DNA from: Lunularia cruciata
Lineage: Eukaryota > Streptophyta > Marchantiopsida > Lunulariales > Lunulariaceae
Direction: 5' to 3'
Assembly (NCBI GenBank): GCA_948567375.1
Contig: OX419757.1
Location: 1,922,001 to 1,986,000, forward strand
DNA: 64,000 nt
Shown: one piece after another, positions 45,385 to 57,040 of the stretch
Layout: every line of letters starts with the position of its first letter
Numbering within the stretch: the stretch's first letter is position 1
Translations under genes and position numbers: made by a program
Notes under the pieces: model-generated
Databases searched by the model: none
Seen by the model: only the letters and a program-made list of their open reading frames with translations
Told to the model about the DNA's origin: nothing

Positions 45385-45499
45385 AACAATAAATTGTGAG
45401 GTTTCCTTTTGGGATCTTTGCGTATTAGTCTTCTTCCTTCCCTTGCTTCTCTTCTTCCTTATTGAGCTAGTAAGGCCGTGAGGTACATTTATTGGTGAT

Positions 45500-46520
45500 C
45501 TTCATTTTCTGAAGTGATTTCTACCTCTTCCTCTTCAATGCGCCTCTCCATGTTGTTCAATGATCACCTATATGAAGGCCAAGGGCCTCTAGGGAAATGA
45601 GTGCAACATATGGTAGATATGTGCCCAAAACGGCCACAATTGTAGTAATGGCGTTGTTCTCCTCAAGTTCCTTCTCCTTGTGGGACTCCATCTCTTTGTT
45701 CTTCTACTTGTCCACGCTCCCCTTGAAGCAGTCGTGCTCCTCAATCTCAAAATCAAAGGTTGCCCAATTCCATCGGTATTGGTCCACCCATGTGTGACAT
45801 TTCTGCCCAATAATATTGACGTGGAACTACTCCCTCACCTCCACCCAATGCTCTTGCTATTCTTTGCGCACAAGCAATGGCCTCAAATACCGTGCAAGGA
45901 TTTTGCACCATGACTTCTCGGCAAATCCGCTCCTTCAACCCTCATTTGAAATTGTCGAGAGCCTCTACTAGACTCATGTCGGTTATTGTAACTTGTTCTT
46001 GCCTCCTTATACTCTCGTATGCTATTTTTCTATCTCAATCTCCATAGTTGGGTTTGGGCCATCTGCACAAAATCCACCGATTGGAAATTCTTCAACAATC
46101 CTTCTTGCATTGCTGTCCACGTGACCTCCCTTCTCTCTGCCAACAAGGATTGTTCCCAAGCATCATACCATGTGAGGGCTTTATCGGTCAAGTACTCACA
46201 TGCAAACACGCATGCAACATGCTTTTTGATCTCTGTTGAGAACAATCTGAACTATCAATTCATTCTTGAGATCCAATTTTCCACTACTCCCATCATACGC
46301 TGCACCTTGTAAGGCTTGATGTTGCAAGTCTTCTTCATCTGGAGTAGCAATGTGGCTTCATCATTGATAGGGTTTGTAGGCACAAGTGCCTCTTCAAGTA
46401 CTTCAGTTGCAAGTACTGGGTTTTGAGACAACTCTTCTTCTTGCATGGCTTAATCGTTCTTGAGGATTTGCACTTGACTTTGTAATGTTTCCATGGTCAT
46501 CTTGATATCTCAAAATTCAT
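45500..46520 (-). pseudogene. Gag of E2
   Basis: Pieces 46446-46255, 46245-46030 and 45938-45753 align with E1 gag in order (LTWYDAWEQSLLAERREV, VDFVQMAQTQLWRLR, RICREVMVQNPCTVFEA). The zinc knuckle near 45610-45650 has its first Cys replaced by Tyr (YYNCGRFGH). An internal deletion is apparent near 45995, where E1 has the ETFLDLQVTFTD segment. Confidence 0.75.
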
Positions 46521-47170
46521 TCAACATTTATTGCATTCCTTGCACAAGCTCTTGCAATTGCGGATCTATGGTTCCTGCAACACTCAATTGCTAATATCTA
46601 CTTCAATATAGAGTCAATATGATCACTCTAGAAGGTGCACAAACTATTAGAACTACCATAGGGACCTCAGAAGCGATCACTCGTTGATAATACGCCTCGC
46701 CAGAATTCCTAACCACAAAATCTCTAAACATCACTTTTGGTCTCATTACATAACTATTTCTACTTGAGTGTTGAAAGGGAGAGGATTTGGAACATTCACA
46801 TCCATATTATCATAATAGAATGTAGATTGTCAAATCCCACTCTCTGTCATATATCACCACAGGTAGAATAATGGGTTTGGTGAGTTCATCACCCTATCCA
46901 TGAATTCTGTGCCAAAGTGATAGACTAGCAATACCCTCATTTGCTCATGTTGAATATACATAACCTTGATGTGGAATGGCTTCGTGAATGGAAAGCTAGG
47001 TGCGGGAAATTGCACTCGTGGTGCATCCATCTTGTCCGCTCTCTAAAGTTCTTCTTAAGTCTAGCAATTAATCTATGTTCTCCACCTCAAATTACTCAGT
47101 TTCAGTAGTTTGTGCTCTTCTAAGAGGGGTGATCCACTCTCTTGGACTAAGATACTCACTTTGATACCAT

Positions 47171-47902
47171 TGTAATACTCCAAGGACAAGAGAAGAGAGA
47201 AAACACAGATTACGCACTCAACATTTGGTGCCCCAAAGGAGCACCTTCTCTTTATTATATAGACAAAGAGGATCTCCTCCAAGGAAGCTCCACCATAGGA
47301 TTAGGCACATAGATAGGTGACAAGTCAGCAAGCTCCACCCTTGGATTAATTACTTGGATGGGGACATGTTGGTCTAGGTCCTATCTGGTTGGTCAAACAA
47401 GCTTTGACCATAGGAAATCTTTTAGGGAATCTTCCTGTAGGGGTATCGGAATCACATAAGATACCATTGGAAAGCTCTCTATGAGACAATGCAGGGGGGA
47501 GGGAAGGCCAACCTTTCCTCTATTAGGGGAAGCATCTACACATTTTGGGGGTCTAATTCATCCGTTTAGGCCTCCAAAATTGCCTTCAAAGATTTGAGGC
47601 ATATTTCGGTCCTTACTCTATTAGTAAAAGTCCCCTTTTGGTGATACCTTGATCTGATCTGTTTTGTCCATCATGTGTATTATCCTTCCAGATGTTACCA
47701 AACCAATTCTCACCTTTAAATGATATGTCTTGTTATTGGTTCTAAGGTTCTCAAGTCTATTTTGGTTTCTTCTTTATTAGTAGAAGTACTATTTTGGTGA
47801 CAATTCTATCTGATCTTTTTTGACCATCATGTATAACATCATTCTAGATGTTACCAAACCAAATTTCACATCTAGATCATATGCCTAGCTCTTGGTATTA
47901 CA
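47171..47902 (-). repeat. 5' LTR of E2
   Basis: 732 bp, TGTAATACC...TTGGAGTATTACA on the minus strand. It shares subfamily differences with 34798-35545 but is visibly more diverged from it than E1's two LTRs are from each other, consistent with an older insertion. Confidence 0.88.
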
Positions 47903-48604
47903 CACACCCATGCTAGCTAAGACAATCAAGGATTGACCTCCAAATTTGAGCAACCTTTGCCAACTCAAACCATGACTCAAGAATATGTGAAGGTGTGCAC
48001 TTGCAAATCTACCCAATTGTCAACTTGACTATCAAATCTACAATCAACTCAACAGTGCTTCTATGCATGATCCATTTAACTTAAATCAAAATCAAGAAAC
48101 AATTATCAAAGGTACCATCAAACACCCCAAGCCCAAAGATACCACCAACACCCATAGCTTGTACACTCAATATCCTCCTTCACTTATTTTATGTAAATAG
48201 TTTATCACAACTCAAATAAGGTCTCAAATCTGAACACTCAATATACATTGTCTAAAACACCCAGTCACATTGTCAAGCTACACACATTATAGCTAAGAGA
48301 ATAAAGGTGACACTTGTAGACCAATATCCACCATAGCTAGGAACTCAAACATAGAAAAATGAGCTATTTGAAGTTGCACTTTGAGGTAAACCCCCTCTCA
48401 AGTGGCCAAGTATCCAACCACATGGCGCATATGACACCTCATCTAGTGGTGCAAATAGTAGGTTCATGGGTGCAATCAGTCAACTTAATACCGTATCTAG
48501 CCATTACTTATTAGTCCTCGAGTGACTATTGATAAGACAATGACAACCAAAACTAACACTTCAACATTTTAGCAAACTAGCTTTGCATTGCAAATGTCAT
48601 TACA
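47903..48604 (-). repeat. Element B LTR, outer part
   Basis: On the minus strand it starts TGTAATGACATTTGC at 48604 and matches the LTR beginnings at 19658 and 59921. It runs ~670 bp into the LTR; then at 47934-47903 it jumps back to the CTTAGCTAG...GGGTGTG block and is cut by E2. The jump means that the LTR carries an internal duplication or joins two LTR copies. Confidence 0.65.
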
Positions 48605-48712
48605 TTCCAAAGATCATATTATTAAATGGCTTTTTTTTAAAAGGTATAAAAATATGTAAAAATATTAGTTATTATTTTTCCTGAAATATGATAGGTATTT
48701 TGCATAGGTATG

Positions 48713-49457
48713 TGTAATACTCCGAGGACAAGAGAAGAGAGAAAACACAGATTGCACCCTCAAACATTCGATGCCCCAAGGGAGCACCTTCTCTTTATTA
48801 TATAGACAAAGAGGATCTCCTCCAAGGAAGCTCCACCATAGGATTAGGGACATAGATAGGTGACATGTCAGCAAGCTCCACCCTTGGATTACTGACTTGG
48901 ATGGGTGACCTGTCTGGTCTAGGTCCTATCTGGTTGGTCAAACGAGCTTTGACCGGAGGGAATCTTTTAGGGAATCTTCCTGTAGGAATCTCAGAATCAC
49001 ATGAGTAAGGTACCGTTGGAAAGCTCTCGACAAGACAAACCAGGAGGGAGGGAAGGCCAGTCTTCCCTCTGTTGAGGGGGGGGGGGGAATCTGCACATTT
49101 TCAAGGCCTAATTCATCCGTTTAGGCCTCCGAAATTGCCTTCAAAGATTTCAGGCATATTTCGGTTCCTACTCTATTAGTAGAAGTCCCCTTTTGGTGAT
49201 ACCTCTTTCTGATCTGTTTAGTCCATCATGTGTAACATCCTTCCAGATGTTACCAAACCAATTCTCACCTTTAAATCATATGTCTAGCTATTGGTTCTAA
49301 GGTTCTCAAGTCTATTTCGGTTTCTGCCCTATTAGTAGAAGTACTCTTTTGGTGATACTTCTATCTGATCTATTTTGACCATCATGTATAACATCATTCT
49401 AGATGTTACCAAACCAAATTTCACATCTAGATCATATGGCTAACCCTTGGTATTACA
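48713..49457 (-). mobile_element. Solo LTR of the E1/E2 family
   Basis: A complete LTR (TGTAATAC on the plus strand to GGTATTACA) without internal sequence. It is flanked by a perfect 5-bp duplication, GTATG (48708-48712 and 49458-49462). It has the longest G-run of the family (from about 49076 on the plus strand). It sits at the outer edge of E3's 3' LTR. Confidence 0.92.
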
Positions 49458-49460
49458 GTA

Positions 49461-49944
49461 TGTTATCAATAAGCAAGAAGAGAAAAAGAGATGGACGATC
49501 AAAGTGAAAGATCGTATTGGAACTCTTGAATTAGGGAAATTCCAAATGCCTAACATGAGCTTGGGATATGGTATTTATAGGGAACATACAAGGCCTTTGA
49601 GAAGCTTCCTTAAAGCCACCTTCTTAGAGTACAAGCTAAGCTAACCGGGAAGCTTCTCAAGAAGCTTTCTACTAGAAAACACCTACTTGGCATATAAACT
49701 AAGCTAATCAAGAAACTTCCCAAGAAGCTTCCTTCTAGAAATCACTTACTTTGTATGTAAGCTAAGCTAGCCAAGAAGCTTCCACCTAGAAGTTACCATT
49801 TGGTATCAACATTACCCAATACTTGGAAGATACCAAGTAGCTTCCTAGATGTTTCTCGATTATTCTTATAATTCTTGGCTGATTTGGCATATTTGCTACT
49901 TCTCTAGTCTCAACTAACTCATCTATAAACTCCATATTGTTACA
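49461..49944 (-). repeat. 3' LTR of E3
   Basis: About 484 bp, from TGTAACAATATGGAG (minus strand) to a GATAACA end. It contains three copies of the ~62-bp unit with AAGCTAAGCTA and AAGAAGCTTCC. A purine-rich tract (GGTGGGGGAA, minus strand, about 49947-49957) borders it. The solo LTR at 48713-49457 inserted at its outer edge. Confidence 0.75.
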
Positions 49945-49984
49945 TATTCCCCCACCACTAGTTAGTGATATTATCATCACCATT

Positions 49985-50200
49985 GAAGCTTCAAACTCTT
50001 GGATGGCTATTTTTGCATTTTGGAGATAAGAAAGAGGCTCCTAAGTGGCATCATGAAAAGGATACCCTTTCCAAAGGACTATGTACTCAGTATGTTGTTG
50101 ATGGCCATGTTGAATGTGACAACGTGCAAAGATATGATCAACTTCATACTCCTCATGATCATCAACAAGGACAAGAGGAGGAGGAGGAGGAGGTTGGATA
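49985..50200 (-). pseudogene. Chromodomain of E3
   Basis: The minus frame (50286-50041) contains DHEEYEVDHIF, then YIVLWKGYPFHDAT followed by the WEP region: the chromodomain core. Its pre-domain sequence is Pro/Ser-rich (IQPPPPPPLVLV). It would target integration to modified histones. Confidence 0.75.
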
Positions 50201-50340
50201 TAAGAGGAAAAGAAAGATGGATTAGAAACAAAGGGTTTAAACTTAGAAACATGAAAGACAAAGTGGATTTGCATTTGACAAGGCAAAGTAAGTCAATAAG
50301 CAACAAGAGAAATGATTTGGGTGATATCAAATAGACCTAT

Positions 50341-51300
50341 CTAATTAGGAGTAAGTTTATAAACTGGAGTATCAAGAGGGAGGGGTAGGTTAATGAAAGA
50401 AAGCATGACCTTTTCACCAAGTTGAAATGTGAGATCACAATGATGTTGGTCCACATATTGCTTTTGACAATTTTGAGCAACAAGGAGATGAGATTTGGCT
50501 TGTTGTAGAGATTGGGATATTATGGTCAAGAAGGTAGAAGTATGAGAAACATGAGATGGAGGAAGATTAAGAAGGGATTCAGGAACAAGTAGATCTTGGC
50601 CAAAATTAAAGAAGAGGATAGAGAATCCAATACTTGCATGTATGGAATTATTGTAGGTAAACTCAACAGTTGTAAGACATTCATCCCAATTGGTATGGTG
50701 AGCATTCACAAAGGCATGAAGTATATCCTCCAAGGTGCAACTTGCACATTCAATTTGTCCATTAGTTTAAGTATGATAGGTCATGGACAAAGCAAGCTTG
50801 GTACCAAGGAGTTAGAAGAGTGCTTGCTAAAATTTTTAGGTGAATCAAGGATCACGATTGGAGATGAGTGCACAAGGCATCTCATGATACTTGAATATGT
50901 TGCCTAAATAGATTTAAGCCAATGTTGGAGCATCTCCTATATCACAAGTTGGTGCCAAATGGATTTTCTTACTAAGCTTATCAATGAACAACATGATTGT
51001 TGTGTGACCTTTGTCTTGGGCAAGGATGTGATGAGATCTATGCTCATGTGTTTTCATCAAACAGATAGGGTAGAAAGTGGTTGAAGGAGTCCGCTTGGTA
51101 TTTGGTTGTTAGCTTTGTTGTGTTGGCAATTGTCACAAGATTGGACAAACTCTCAGACATCTTGTGGCATGTTGGGCTACCACCATTGGCCCAATTGTAT
51201 GGTACCAAGGTCTTCTTCACACCCATGTGATTAACAATTGGTAAGTCATGGACTTCTTGAAGGCACACAAGTTGTAGATCACCCTTGGCTAGAATATAGA
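50341..51300 (-). pseudogene. Integrase of E3
   Basis: The HHCC zinc region is seen in 51268-51044 (LQEVHDLPIVNHMGVKKTL with both His). The C-terminal core and module are in 50733-50341 (EFTYNNSIHASIGFSI, FQLGEKVMLS). The catalytic core between them (about 50740-51040) is heavily mutated. Stops and frame changes separate the pieces. Confidence 0.7.
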
Positions 51301-51989
51301 TCTCATTCTCATGAAATAAAAGGCCTTCCTTGAAGGAGAAGGTGTTTTATTCCTTGTCATGTGATGCGAGATGACCTTGTACCATCTGAAAGAAGAGGTC
51401 TTGTTGTAAAGCAATCCTAAACTTGATTTGGACCTTTGAGTCAATTGACATTGTCATAATTGCCATTGTGATGAGAGGAAGAGACTTCAAATCAGATCAT
51501 TGTGATAAGGCATCACAAATGACATGGAACCTTCCAGGTTTATACTCAAGTTTAACGTCAAACAACTATAGGTTTCCTCCAATCAATGATGTTGACTCTT
51601 CATGTGCTCTAAATGTAATGTTTGCAACAAGGGTTTGTGATCAATTTGCATGATCACTTGTTTGCCCAAGAGATAATGCCTCCATACCTTGGTGGCATAT
51701 ACCAATGCTAGTTATTCTCAATCTTGAGCAGAGTTATCCCTTTTTGTGGTGTTTAGTTGGCGAGACACAAAGGCAATGGGATGTAACCTGTCACGAAACT
51801 CCTATTGCAACATAGCTCCAATGGCAAATTGGAAGCATCAAAATCAGTAATGGCCTTGATTTTCTCCTTTTCCATCTTGATATCCTTTGATGAGATCTTA
51901 TGGTCCAAGAAGGTAACTTAATTTTGCCAAAAGGTACACTTTGAATTTTTGCAATAAAACTTCCATTGACATAAGTGTCTTAGGATTTC

Positions 51990-52560
51990 TTGCACATGAT
52001 TTGTTTGTTTTACCTCTACCTTGCTACAGATTAAAATATCATCCAAGAACATCACAATGTACCAATCCAGCAGCCCAGTAGCCCATCCAACACCTGATGC
52101 ATCTGATCCATGAAACTATTGGAGCATTAATGAGCTCAAAAGGTAAAAATTTCCATTCAAAATGCACATACCTTGTACAAAAGGCAGTCTTTTACACATC
52201 CTCTCTATCAATATGTATCCACCAATAATCACTTTGGAGATCTAGCTTGGAGAAGTATCATGCTCCATTGAATTGATCTAGCAAGTCATCAATTTAAGGC
52301 AAAAGATGTGCATTCTTCATTGTTTGTTTATTGAAGCCACAATAATCAATACAAAAGTAAAGCACTCCATCCTTCTTTGGGACAAATAGTACTGGTGCTC
52401 CCTAAGAAGATGAACTACATCATTTGAAGTCCTTTTCCAACAACTCCATAAGTGTTGTTCAAAGCTCGCCCAACTCCTTTGGTGAGAGCCGGTAGATTAG
52501 TCTCCTCACTAGAGTACTTCTTGGTAATACTTCAATCTTGAAGTGCATACAACAATCAAG
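51990..52560 (-). pseudogene. RT of E3
   Basis: Out-of-frame pieces correspond to gypsy RT: a [15 protein letters not shown]-like block near 52340, a LDLQSDY-like block near 52230, and FLDDILICSKVEVKQTNH near 52000-52050 with the catalytic Asp pair kept. An insertion-like stretch near 52070-52110 separates the LINAP-like block from FLDD. Confidence 0.6.
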
Positions 52561-52758
52561 GGGTAATCCTTTTGGCAGATCATTTGGACAAACTCTTTAA
52601 CTATTTGATCAACCATTGCTTGATGAGGATTTTGGCCCTCATCAGATTCTCCATGCACAATCAGCTTGATCTACACCATTAAAATTGGAATATCTTCCTC
52701 CAAAGCTTGCTCTATGGCTACTTTACTAACAAACTTCTCATCTTGGGATTGACTATCC

Positions 52759-52950
52759 TTAGATATCATACTCAAAGATGCCAAATACTAGCTTGATAGG
52801 AATACTCAATTCCTTTGCAAATTGCATGGACATGCAATTCTTTGAATTTTTGAAATCAACCAAAATTCTATAACCAAGATTAGATATCATACCTTGTAAG
52901 TGAAGTAAGTTTGCAAAGGTCAACCCTTCAATCCCCTTGGAACTAATCAA
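52759..52950 (-). pseudogene. Protease region of E3
   Basis: The frame has HLQGMISNLGYRILVDFKNSKNCMS, split here as ILVDFKNSKNCMS at the active site, where gypsy proteases have VDSGSSxNFxS. The Gly of the D-S-G triplet is lost. The LQG...GY spacing before it is typical. Confidence 0.55.
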
Positions 52951-52999
52951 GTTCCTAGTATGTGGCTTGAATTCTCCTACTAAGATTTGTTGTTTCCTT

Positions 53000-54112
53000 G
53001 ATCATCAACTCCACAAACTCTATTTGTGCAATTTGTCAAGGTCATCTAATCTTGAGTGAGCATCTAGTAATGTGATGCCCAATTCAACAATAATAAAAGC
53101 AACCACCTTTTTTACGTTGTCTTTCTCTATTTGTCTTTCTCTATTTGTATTTCCAAGTGGTCTTTATTGGATGGCATTGATTTCCATTGGTGCCGAATCC
53201 TCCATCTATGTGTAGTGTGTGGGCAAGTTTTATGAAGGTCAAGGTCAAGACCAAGTTGTCGCAACCAAGGGATCAAAGTGCTCAACCTATTGCATGGCTT
53301 CCTCCAAGTGTTTGGGCTCTCACATGGTTACTTCTAGTTGAGTGCATGATTTTAAATCACTCACAAATCAATCCAAAGCTTCACCTTCTAATGTATCTAG
53401 AATTTACATTATTTTGTTCTCAAATTGAGTGACATAGCTTCAATTCTATGAATCTATCTTATATGGCTTATGTGGCATTTATAGCTCAAAATCACCTAAT
53501 TATTTTGCTCTTGAATTATTCCTATGTCAAGATTAGCACAACAAACTATGGTTCAGGTTGCTCCACTTGGAATCAACACCATAATTTTGCCACTCCATCC
53601 AATTGGCTTGAAGCCAAGGGAATTTGTCCTTGTTTGTCTTGAAGATTTGTAGCTTCAAAATAATATTCACAATCAAACATAAAATTCTCCATTGCGCTTG
53701 GGAGATTCTTGCCTTCAAATACCTTGGGCTTTGGAAATCTGATTTGCTCTTCTCTTTCTCAAAATGGTGCTCTCTCTACATGTCATTGTCACTGATGGTC
53801 TTATACTTCCAACAATTGAGTAAGATGCTCAATTTGTTGCTTCATAGCAATGATAACTTTTGGGCATTGTTGCCATGGCTATCAATTTATCAAACTATGT
53901 GCAATTATCTAAGTTAACATGTAGATGCAACACGTCCACCAATTTCCATAAGTTACAATTGGAAGTACCAAGGATTCATCATACAAGGTGATTGTATTTA
54001 AAAATTCTTACTCAAAGTGTGAAATGATGCTTGGGTAGTATATGGATACCAAAATCCCAATGGTTTGGCAAAAATGGATTTGGTGGTCTATAAATTCCAT
54101 CTGTCCCATTTG
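53000..54112 (-). pseudogene. Gag remains of E3
   Basis: Position between the protease and the primer site implies gag. A possible zinc knuckle is coded near 53050-53110 (a Cys pair, then GHHITRC) but carries an extra residue and a stop. The Trp-rich WMEWQNYG and ANWMEW stretches in 53718-53533 may be the capsid region. I could not follow a continuous frame. Confidence 0.45.
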
Positions 54113-54126
54113 AGCTCTAATACCAA

Positions 54127-54660
54127 TGTAAAAGACTGAGGAGAGAAATAGAAGAATGTATAATCAAAGTGAAAGGACACATTGGGACTCTTAAATGAGT
54201 GAAAATCTAAATACCTAACATGAGCTTGGGCTTTGGTATTTAAAGGGAACATACAAGGCCCTTGGTCAGCTTCTCAAGAAGCTTTCTAAAAGCCACCTTC
54301 TTAGGATGTAAGCCAAGTTAGTCAAGAAACTTTGCAAGAAGCTTCCTTCTAGAAGCCGCCTACTTGGCATGCAAGCTAAGCTAGTTAGGAAGTTCACAAG
54401 AAACTTCCTTCTAGAAGCCATTTATTTGGTATGCAAGCTAAGCTAGTTGGGAAGTTCACAAGAAACTTCCTTCTAGAAGCCATTTATTTGGTATGAAAGC
54501 TAAGCTAGTTGGGAAATTCACCAGAAACTTCTTTCTAGAAGCCGTCTACTTGGCATGCAAGCTAAGCTAGTTGGGAAGTTCAAAAGAAACTTCCTTAAAG
54601 AAGTAACTTACATGGTGTGCAAGCTAGCCTAGAAGCTTTCCAAGAAGTTTAATGAGAAGT
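54127..54660 (-). repeat. 5' LTR of E3, truncated
   Basis: The 3' end of the LTR (CTCAGTCTTTTACA on the minus strand) abuts a primer site, TGGTATTAGAGC. Similarity with the 3' LTR continues to the tandem-unit region and stops at about 54660, so the promoter-distal part is missing. Confidence 0.7.
54290..54650. repeat. 62-bp minisatellite in the E3 LTR
   Basis: Six units are marked by GCTAAGCTAG-like cores at 54312, 54375, 54437, 54499, 54561 and 54623, i.e. spacing 62-63 bp. Units contain AAACTTCCTTCTAGAAGCC. The matching 3' LTR has three units (49635, 49698, 49761). Confidence 0.88.
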
Positions 54661-56132
54661 AGAAATTATCAATAAAAGTTCTATAAAATTAATTATTCAC
54701 TCATTGAAATCTAGAATGAGTAGTATTATCTTCATAATCCTCTAGCATGTGAAATAATGTGATGAAAAGTATCTCTATTTGGAGTTTAAAACTATCTATC
54801 AAATAGATTTAGAATTGAATACTCATATGAATATAACCCATAAATTAATAATTCATTAATAATGATAAGTCTTATCATTAATTTCAATACATGATAAAGT
54901 CTTTCTTTAGTGGTACCTACAACCTCATGGAAATTAACTTATTGTATCTTATTTATGTACTTTGCTCAATATATTCTTCATTTATTCAAAGTGCTTCTTA
55001 TTATAATAGTCCTTTGAGATTCCTGATAAATGCTGAAACCAATCACTTAGATATGATATTAAACATAAGGAATACATCCCCATGTGATGAAATAAAGTGA
55101 GATCATTCTTAACATACAAAACTGAAGTATATAGGTTTCATTATCATAAGCCTTAGTGTTAGAATCAACATTATATGCTAATATATATTTGAGGGTAACT
55201 TGTTTAAAATGACATTGATCTGCTTATCCCTACCTCTCAAACCTTTACTTAACAATTTTTTTACAAAATGCTACAACATAGTGGAGTATAGATCAATATT
55301 TATAAAGTTCATATATATTTTTAGTAACTATGAGCTTTAGTGGCTCATCTAATATTTTGGATCCACTTGCAGGTCAAATGTATCTAGTAGTTTTCTTAAA
55401 GCCTTACCAATCTGACAGGCATAGACATATTTGCCAATCTACCCTAAATCCACCAAGGTCTTAATTAAAATTTAGTAGAAGTTTATCTGATATCATATTT
55501 CAAACTATAGAATTGTTGCACGGCTGGCTATATACTGTAAAATATGCTGTGATTTGAAAGCATGTAATAACCCTTTACAGGCTAAAAGTGCCTAAGACAA
55601 AATTCTCCCAAATATGTTATTTTAGAAACCCTCTATTTCTAGTGCATATCCTTCAAGATTTTATAGTGATAAAACTAATTCATTTTCACCACAAATACAA
55701 TACTGTATTCTTGTCGATGATAATCTATTAAATGTGAATTATTATTCATTCTTATATGAGAAATGACCTTCCGTATTTAACTTCTACTTAAAATCTACAA
55801 GTCGGTTTGCTTAGGTCTCATATACATATATTGAGCCAATTCGGGTAGATTTAAATCATACATCAGTTCTATTCCAGATTTATGTGAGTAATTATGAGTG
55901 ATTATTTGAAGATATTCCATGACATAAACACATGAGGGACTAGAGATAAGGAAAACTGTTCCAAATTTTCTCTTTAGGTGCTCCTCCAACCTTCAAATTC
56001 CAGAATGAGTCAAAAATTTGTCATACACTATTAGCTTGTGAAAATGGATGTTGGTTGAAAGGATCTTGTGTATCCTCTTATTTGCAACAAATTTGCTCTA
56101 GATGGAAGAAGGCAACCGCATAAAAAAACAAA
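54661..56132. other. AT-rich spacer
   Basis: Very AT-rich with scattered short frames. The frames 54891-55100 (plus) and 55989-55795 (minus) have ordinary residue composition but no motif I can name. No LTR or RT block was seen. It may be a decayed element or gene-flanking DNA. Confidence 0.4.
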
Positions 56133-56329
56133 GGATGAGACAAAAAAGGTAAAATCAAGCCGTCATCAAGCCATCAAGCCGTACAAAGATGAGACAAAAA
56201 AGGTAAAATGGGGCTAAGCCCCAATAGAGTCTTTATGAAAAATCTGCCCTATCGTACCTAAGATATCCGAGCTATGCAAGTCGTACAATCTACACACAAC
56301 TGGAGCATCCAAAGAAACATCATCTAATG

Positions 56330-57040
56330 TGATTGCTCTCTTATGGATTGCACGAGCCACTACCCTCTCTAGAGCAATGGACACACGCTGTCTTAATTAT
56401 GCTACATAGTATAAGAATGAGAGTGGTACCCCATGGTGCCTAGCATGATAAGCTCTTGTGCACTCCTTGAAAAATGTGTCAAACATTGTATCCATTGCTC
56501 CATATAACTCAAGGGCTAGAAGAACAAAGAAATGACCTTGCTGCATGCCCTATACTTGGAGACCTTACGACCTATTGCTACACTTGCTACCCATCCAAGG
56601 AAATGGGATATCACTCCTATTAAAACTATATCTCGCGTAGGGTCCATAACCACAACATCCGCTACAATAGCCTGATCATCTTGGACCAACTATAAGTTTG
56701 GCCTGCACGTATCATCTACAAAGCATATGAACGCTCTCTCCAAGCCAAGTATCCACTCTCTTGTGCCATAGCAAACACTGTGTCCCTAATAACATCATGG
56801 GTAGCTATACTCTATCCTCCAAAAGGACATCGTGTCATGTAGACCAGTGCTACATCTAGTGTAGAACCACACTCACAAGTGAATAATGAAGATGCAGATG
56901 GTTGGACCAAACCTAGGCAAAACCTCATCGCTGTAGAGAAAGTACCTAGTACAAGTCGGAATGCCCAAATGCATAGTCGAGCTAGAATCCAAGAGCCTGC
57001 ACCCTTGGCGGAGCAAGAGCAAAGATGTGCTCTAGTAGCT
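56330..57040 (-). pseudogene. Endonuclease region of copy 3
   Basis: The region aligns with 8030-8740 of copy 1: a CECGSTLDVA knuckle (about 56850-56880, minus), then out-of-frame remnants of the endonuclease core and the PLALEVYGAMD-like block near 56490. Many stops interrupt it. Function as in copy 1, inferred. Confidence 0.55.

Larger units (their letters stand above)
34798..47902 (-). mobile_element. E2: chromovirus nested in element B's LTR
   Basis: E2 has LTRs at 47171-47902 (5') and 34798-35545 (3'). Its body runs minus from 47165 to 43835 and, after the nested E1, from 37299 to 35546. Both LTRs share a subfamily signature (CAACATTTGGTGCCCCAAAG) that E1's LTRs lack. The flanks CACAT (34793-34797) and CACAC (47903-47907) differ by one base and are probably the 5-bp target-site duplication. 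Rejoining them restores the LTR sequence of element B (AAGCCACACCCA...AGCTAAG, as at 19335-19360). It is more decayed than E1. Confidence 0.85.
49461..54660 (-). mobile_element. E3: degraded chromovirus of another family
   Basis: The 3' LTR (49461-49944), purine tract, chromodomain, integrase, RT, protease, gag remains, primer site and 5' LTR (from 54127) are in gypsy order on the minus strand. LTR sequence, protease and chromodomain differ from E1/E2, so it is a separate family. The 5' LTR loses similarity at about 54660. All coding parts are broken. Confidence 0.8.

Noticed and set aside
48605-48712. Possible independent element between the B and E3 LTRs
   Set aside because: Only ~108 bp of AT-rich sequence with no repeat structure of its own.
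50079-50330. Leucine/serine-rich minus frame resembling a signal or membrane segment
   Set aside because: It is an alternative frame of the E3 chromodomain region; the hydrophobic run comes from the CTCCTC repeats.
54891-55100. Frame containing TNHLD, recalling an ABC ATPase
   Set aside because: No Walker A, signature motif or neighbouring ATPase sequence; the short match is chance.
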